From contig CAYORU010000001.1 of the NCBI GenBank assembly GCA_964406445.1, forward strand, positions 62,001-126,000: 64,000 bases of DNA. The letters run 5' to 3'. The notes beneath the pieces were generated by a model. It made no database searches. It was not told where the DNA came from and saw nothing but the letters and a program-made list of their open reading frames with translations. Positions 60,689 to 64,000 of this stretch are shown here, piece by piece; position 1 is the stretch's first letter, and each line of letters opens with the position of its first letter. The stretch is from SG8-30 sp964406445 (GTDB lineage Bacteria > Pseudomonadota > Gammaproteobacteria > Steroidobacterales > Steroidobacteraceae). Made by a program: the position numbers and the translations under genes.

Positions 60689-63600
60689 ATGAGCCTGTGG
60701 GCCTTTGCGGTCAGGCGCTGGCAGTTCACGCTGGTGCTCTTCGCGCTGCTGGTGGCCACCGGCCTCACGGCGCTCAACTCCATCCCGCGCCTCGAGGATC
60801 CCTCGCTCACCTTCCCGGGCTCGTTCATCGTCGTCGCCTACCCTGGCGCCGACCCGGAGGACATCGAGCAGCTGGTGGTGGATCCGATCGAGGAAGCGCT
60901 GAACGGCCTCGACGACGTCAAGAAGATCGAGAGCGAGGCGCAGGACGGCTTCGCCAGCATCCAGATCGAGTTCACCTGGGGCGTGGACCCGGACCGCAAG
61001 TACGACGAGGTGATCCGCGAGGTCAACCGGCTGCGGCCGACGCTGCCGGCCGACATCCTCGACATCGACATCCGCCAGTTCAAGCCGAGCCTGGTCAACT
61101 TCGTGCAGCTCGCGCTGGTCAGCGAGTCGGCCGACTGGCGGCAGCTGAAGGAACTGGCCGAGGACCTCGAGGAGGCGATCGAGATCGTTCCCGGGGTGCG
61201 CCGCGCCGAGAGCTGGGCCTACCCCGAGCCGGAGGTTCAGGTCGCGATCGACCTGGAGCGGCTGTCGGCCGCCGGCGTCACGCTCGGCCAGGTGATGCAG
61301 GCCATCGGCGGCGAAGCGCAAAGCATCCCGGGCGGGGCCGTCGACGCCGGGCTGCGCCGCTACAACGTCAAGACCTCCGGCAGCTACGACAGCCTGCGCG
61401 AGGTGGCCGACACCGTCGTCGGCGGCCGCACCGTGCGGGTGCGGGACGTCGCCGAGGTGTCCTGGGGCGTCGGCGAGGAGCGCTACCTGGGCCGCTTCAA
61501 CGGCGACCGGGCCGTGTTCGTCACCGCCAACATGAAGGACAACCAGAACATCTTCGACGTGCGCGACGCGGTGTTCGCGCAGCTGGATGCCTTCGAGGCG
61601 GGCCTGCCGGCCGGCATCCGCCTGGAGCGCGGCTTCGACCAGTCACGCAACGTCGACCACCGGCTGTCGCGCCTGGAGTTCGACTTCACGCTCGCCATCA
61701 GCCTCGTGGCGCTCACCCTGCTGCCGCTCGGCCTGCGCGCAGCCGGCATCGTCATGGTGTCGCTGCCGCTGTCGCTCGCGATCGGCCTGGCGCTCCTGTA
61801 CTTCAGCGGCTTCTCGCTGAACCAGCTGTCCATCGCCGGCTTCGTGGTGGCCCTCGGCCTGCTGGTCGACGACTCGATCGTCGTCGTCGAGAACATCGCG
61901 CGACACGTCCGCGAGGGCATGCCGCGCCGCCAGGCGGCGATCCAGGCGACCGACCAGATCTGGCTCGCGGTGCTCGGCTGCACGGCGACGCTGATCCTGG
62001 CCTTCCTGCCGCTCCTGTTCCTGCCGGAGGCTTCCGGTGAGTTCGTGCGCTCGCTGCCGGCGGCGGTGCTCTACACCATCCTCGCCTCGTTGTTCGTGGC
62101 ACTCACCATCATCCCCTTCCTCGCCAGCCGGCTGCTGCGCGGCCACGGCGCGCCGCCGCCGGTGCGCCAGCCCTGGCTCGGCCGGCTGATGGCCGCGGGC
62201 GGCCGCCTGGTCGAGGCCTCCGACGCCTTTGCCGACCGCGTCCTCGCCGTGGTCATGCGCGGCATCCACGCCTTCTACGGCCCGGCGCTGAGGAAGGCGC
62301 TCGCGTGGCCACGGACCACGTTCACGCTCGCCATGGCGCTGTTCGGCGGCGCGGTGCTGCTGGCCGTCTTCGGGCTCGGGGTCAGCCTGTTCCCGACCGC
62401 CGACATTCCCCAGTTCCGCGTGCGCATCGAGGCGCCGGACGGGGCGAGCCTGGCCGAGACCGACCGGGCGCTGCGGTTCGTCGAGGCCGAGCTCGCGCGC
62501 CGCCCCGAGGTGAAGTACTGGTTCGCGAACCTCGGCCACGACAACCCGCGCATCTACTACAACATCGTGCCGAAGACCTACGCCGCGAACGTCGCCGAGG
62601 TCTTCGCGGAGGTCGAGGACTACCACCCCGAGCGCACCAACGCGCTGCTCGACGAGCTGAGGACCCTCTTCGCCGACTACCCGGCCGCCAGGATCACCGT
62701 CCGGCAGTTCGAGAACGGACCGCCGATCAACGCGCCGGTCGAGATCCGGGTCGTCGGCCCCGACCTCGACACCCTGCGCCGCGTCGCCGCCGACGTCGAG
62801 GCCATCATCGGCTCGGTGGAGGGCGCGCGCGACGTCGACAATCCGCTGCGGCTGCAGCGCACCGACCTCGACCTGCGGGTCGACACGGACAAGGCGGCGC
62901 TGTTCGGCGTCGCGCCGATCGAGGTGGATCGCACCGTGCGCATGGCCGTCGCCGGGCTGCCGGTCGGCAGCTTCCGCGAGCAGGACGGCGACGAGTACCC
63001 CATCACGCTGCGCCTGCCGATCGAGGGTCGGCCGACGGTCGACCTGCTCGACGGGATCCAGGTCTCGTCGATGACGGGCGGGCAGGTGCCGTTGCGGCAG
63101 CTCACCGACCCGCAGTTCCGCACGGCGCCGAACGTGATCCGGCGCTACGACCGCGAGCGCTCGATCAGCGTCACCGCCTGGCCGAAGACCGGCTACAACA
63201 CCAACGACATCACCACCGAGGTGCTGCGCAAGCTCGCCGACTACGAGTGGCCGGCCGGCTACCGTTACATGGCCGGCGGCGAGGTGGAGGCGCGCGAAGA
63301 AGCCTTCGGGGGACTCGGCGTCGCGCTGCTCGTGGCGATGTTCGGCATCCTCGCGGTGCTGGTGCTCGAGTTCGGCAGCTTCCGCTCGACGCTGATCGTC
63401 TTCGGCGTGGTGCCGCTCGGCATGGTCGGCGCCATCCTGGCGCTGTTCCTGACCGGCTACACGCTCTCGTTCACATCGCTCATCGGGATGATTGCCCTCA
63501 TCGGCATCGAGATCAAGAACTCGATCCTGCTGGTCGACTTCACCAACCAGCTGCGCGAGGCCGGCGCCGAGCTGGACGAGGCCATCGAGAAGGCCGGCGA

Positions 63601-63841
63601 GGTGCGCTTCTTCCCCATCCTGCTGACCTCCCTGACCGCCATCGGCGGACTCACGCCGCTCGCCGTCCAGGGCTCGGGACTCTACTCGCCGCTCGCGATC
63701 GTGATCATCGGCGGCTTGATCTCCTCGACGCTGCTCGCGCGACTCGTGACGCCGGTGATGTACAAGCTGCTGCCACCGGTGATCGAGCCGCGCAAGGCCG
63801 CCGCGCTCGGCGCGGAGCACGCCCTGCCGGCCGAGGCGTGA
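60689..63841 (+). CDS. RND-family efflux permease
   Basis: A 1,050-residue proton-driven pump. N-terminal helix MSLWAFAVRRWQFTLVLFAL, then PRLEDPSLTFPGSFIVVAYP and GADPEDIEQLVVDPIEEALN. TM4 has both Asp residues in GLLVDDSIVVVENIARHVRE. The second half has FTSLIGMIALIGIEIKNSIL then LVDFTNQLRE. Last gene of the TetR-controlled tripartite system. It differs clearly from the first RND pump in this window (10,950), whose TM4 has VDN. Substrate unknown. Confidence 0.94.
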   Translation: MSLWAFAVRRWQFTLVLFALLVATGLTALNSIPRLEDPSLTFPGSFIVVAYPGADPEDIEQLVVDPIEEALNGLDDVKKIESEAQDGFASIQIEFTWGVDPDRKYDEVIREVNRLRPTLPADILDIDIRQFKPSLVNFVQLALVSESADWRQLKELAEDLEEAIEIVPGVRRAESWAYPEPEVQVAIDLERLSAAGVTLGQVMQAIGGEAQSIPGGAVDAGLRRYNVKTSGSYDSLREVADTVVGGRTVRVRDVAEVSWGVGEERYLGRFNGDRAVFVTANMKDNQNIFDVRDAVFAQLDAFEAGLPAGIRLERGFDQSRNVDHRLSRLEFDFTLAISLVALTLLPLGLRAAGIVMVSLPLSLAIGLALLYFSGFSLNQLSIAGFVVALGLLVDDSIVVVENIARHVREGMPRRQAAIQATDQIWLAVLGCTATLILAFLPLLFLPEASGEFVRSLPAAVLYTILASLFVALTIIPFLASRLLRGHGAPPPVRQPWLGRLMAAGGRLVEASDAFADRVLAVVMRGIHAFYGPALRKALAWPRTTFTLAMALFGGAVLLAVFGLGVSLFPTADIPQFRVRIEAPDGASLAETDRALRFVEAELARRPEVKYWFANLGHDNPRIYYNIVPKTYAANVAEVFAEVEDYHPERTNALLDELRTLFADYPAARITVRQFENGPPINAPVEIRVVGPDLDTLRRVAADVEAIIGSVEGARDVDNPLRLQRTDLDLRVDTDKAALFGVAPIEVDRTVRMAVAGLPVGSFREQDGDEYPITLRLPIEGRPTVDLLDGIQVSSMTGGQVPLRQLTDPQFRTAPNVIRRYDRERSISVTAWPKTGYNTNDITTEVLRKLADYEWPAGYRYMAGGEVEAREEAFGGLGVALLVAMFGILAVLVLEFGSFRSTLIVFGVVPLGMVGAILALFLTGYTLSFTSLIGMIALIGIEIKNSILLVDFTNQLREAGAELDEAIEKAGEVRFFPILLTSLTAIGGLTPLAVQGSGLYSPLAIVIIGGLISSTLLARLVTPVMYKLLPPVIEPRKAAALGAEHALPAEA

Positions 63842-63868
63842 GCCTCGCGTCGGCCGCAGGAGCGGGTA

Positions 63869-64000
63869 TCAGTCGGACCCGACGTCGAACCTCACTCCCT
63901 GCGCAAGCGGCAGCGCGCCGCTGTAGTTGACGGTGTTCGTCACCCGCCGCATGTAGTTCTTCCATGCGTCGGAGCCGGATTCCCGGCCGCCGCCGGTGTC
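63869..64000 (-). CDS. Aldehyde dehydrogenase, ALDH7 type, C-terminal end only
   Basis: The reverse strand from the window edge reads 43 codons to a TGA at 63869-63871. The peptide, with TGGGRESGSDAWKNYMRRVT then NTVNYSGALPLAQGVRFDVG, matches the C-terminus of ALDH7/piperideine-6-carboxylate (alpha-aminoadipic semialdehyde) dehydrogenases, where GGGRESGSDAWK and LPLAQG are conserved. These oxidise a semialdehyde in lysine degradation. Only the end is visible, so the catalytic Cys cannot be checked. It is convergent with the RND operon. Confidence 0.85.
   Translation of the reverse strand, partial: DTGGGRESGSDAWKNYMRRVTNTVNYSGALPLAQGVRFDVGSD

Overview
The window is 64 kb of GC-rich DNA from a Gram-negative bacterium. 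Outer-membrane lipoproteins, TolC/RND pumps, a rhombosortase, HemG, RlmE and TrmB point to a high-GC gammaproteobacterium. The exact lineage cannot be read from the sequence alone.

Two kinds of DNA are joined here. Positions 1 to about 9,694 are a metal-resistance island that is visibly less GC-rich and contains insertion-sequence wreckage. It holds, on the minus strand, a coupled operon of a DUF2933 protein, an ICMT-type membrane methyltransferase, a CopB-type copper P-ATPase and a PRPP-synthetase-like protein (cut by the window start). It also holds a medium-chain alcohol dehydrogenase, an unknown secreted protein, a CusR/CopR-CusS/CopS two-component pair, and fragments of IS5- and IS256-type transposases and of a membrane protein. 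The motif GATTAC-N17-GTCAT occurs three times with identical spacing, about 100 bp from three genes, and is the best candidate for the regulator's operator. The island ends at a 26-bp copy of the 3' end of tRNA-Gly with no 5' half, which looks like an integration site.

From 9.7 kb onward the sequence looks like ordinary chromosome. In order: an RND pump (adaptor and permease); a lipoprotein; phosphoketolase and transaldolase; a DoxX-GST-extradiol dioxygenase-CDP-alcohol transferase operon divergent from a LysR regulator; rhombosortase; Ada; HemG; MAPEG; AlkB; an EAL-HDOD protein overlapping a periplasmic ClpP-fold protein; SDR; PPK2; and modABC. These are followed by a secreted M20 amidohydrolase; a BON-LysM protein; a complete peptide ABC importer; dienelactone hydrolase; RlmE; a COG2509-type flavoprotein; an SPOUT methyltransferase; a GNAT enzyme; an MDR reductase; RhlE; and asparagine synthetase divergent from a CDP-glycerol-transferase-like protein.

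The last 13 kb carry a Tat-exported BBE-like oxidase, a patatin, a flavoprotein-LldD-TrmB operon, and a TetR-controlled TolC/adaptor/RND efflux operon whose promoter overlaps a perfect 23-bp palindrome. The 3' end of an ALDH7-type aldehyde dehydrogenase lies at the right edge.

The strongest leads are the island boundary, the shared copper-box geometry, the tight coupling of a PRPP-synthetase-like gene to a copper ATPase, and the unknown secreted protein next to a copper box. Most of the remainder is recognisable housekeeping or accessory metabolism. No CRISPR array, complete tRNA, rRNA or complete mobile element was seen.
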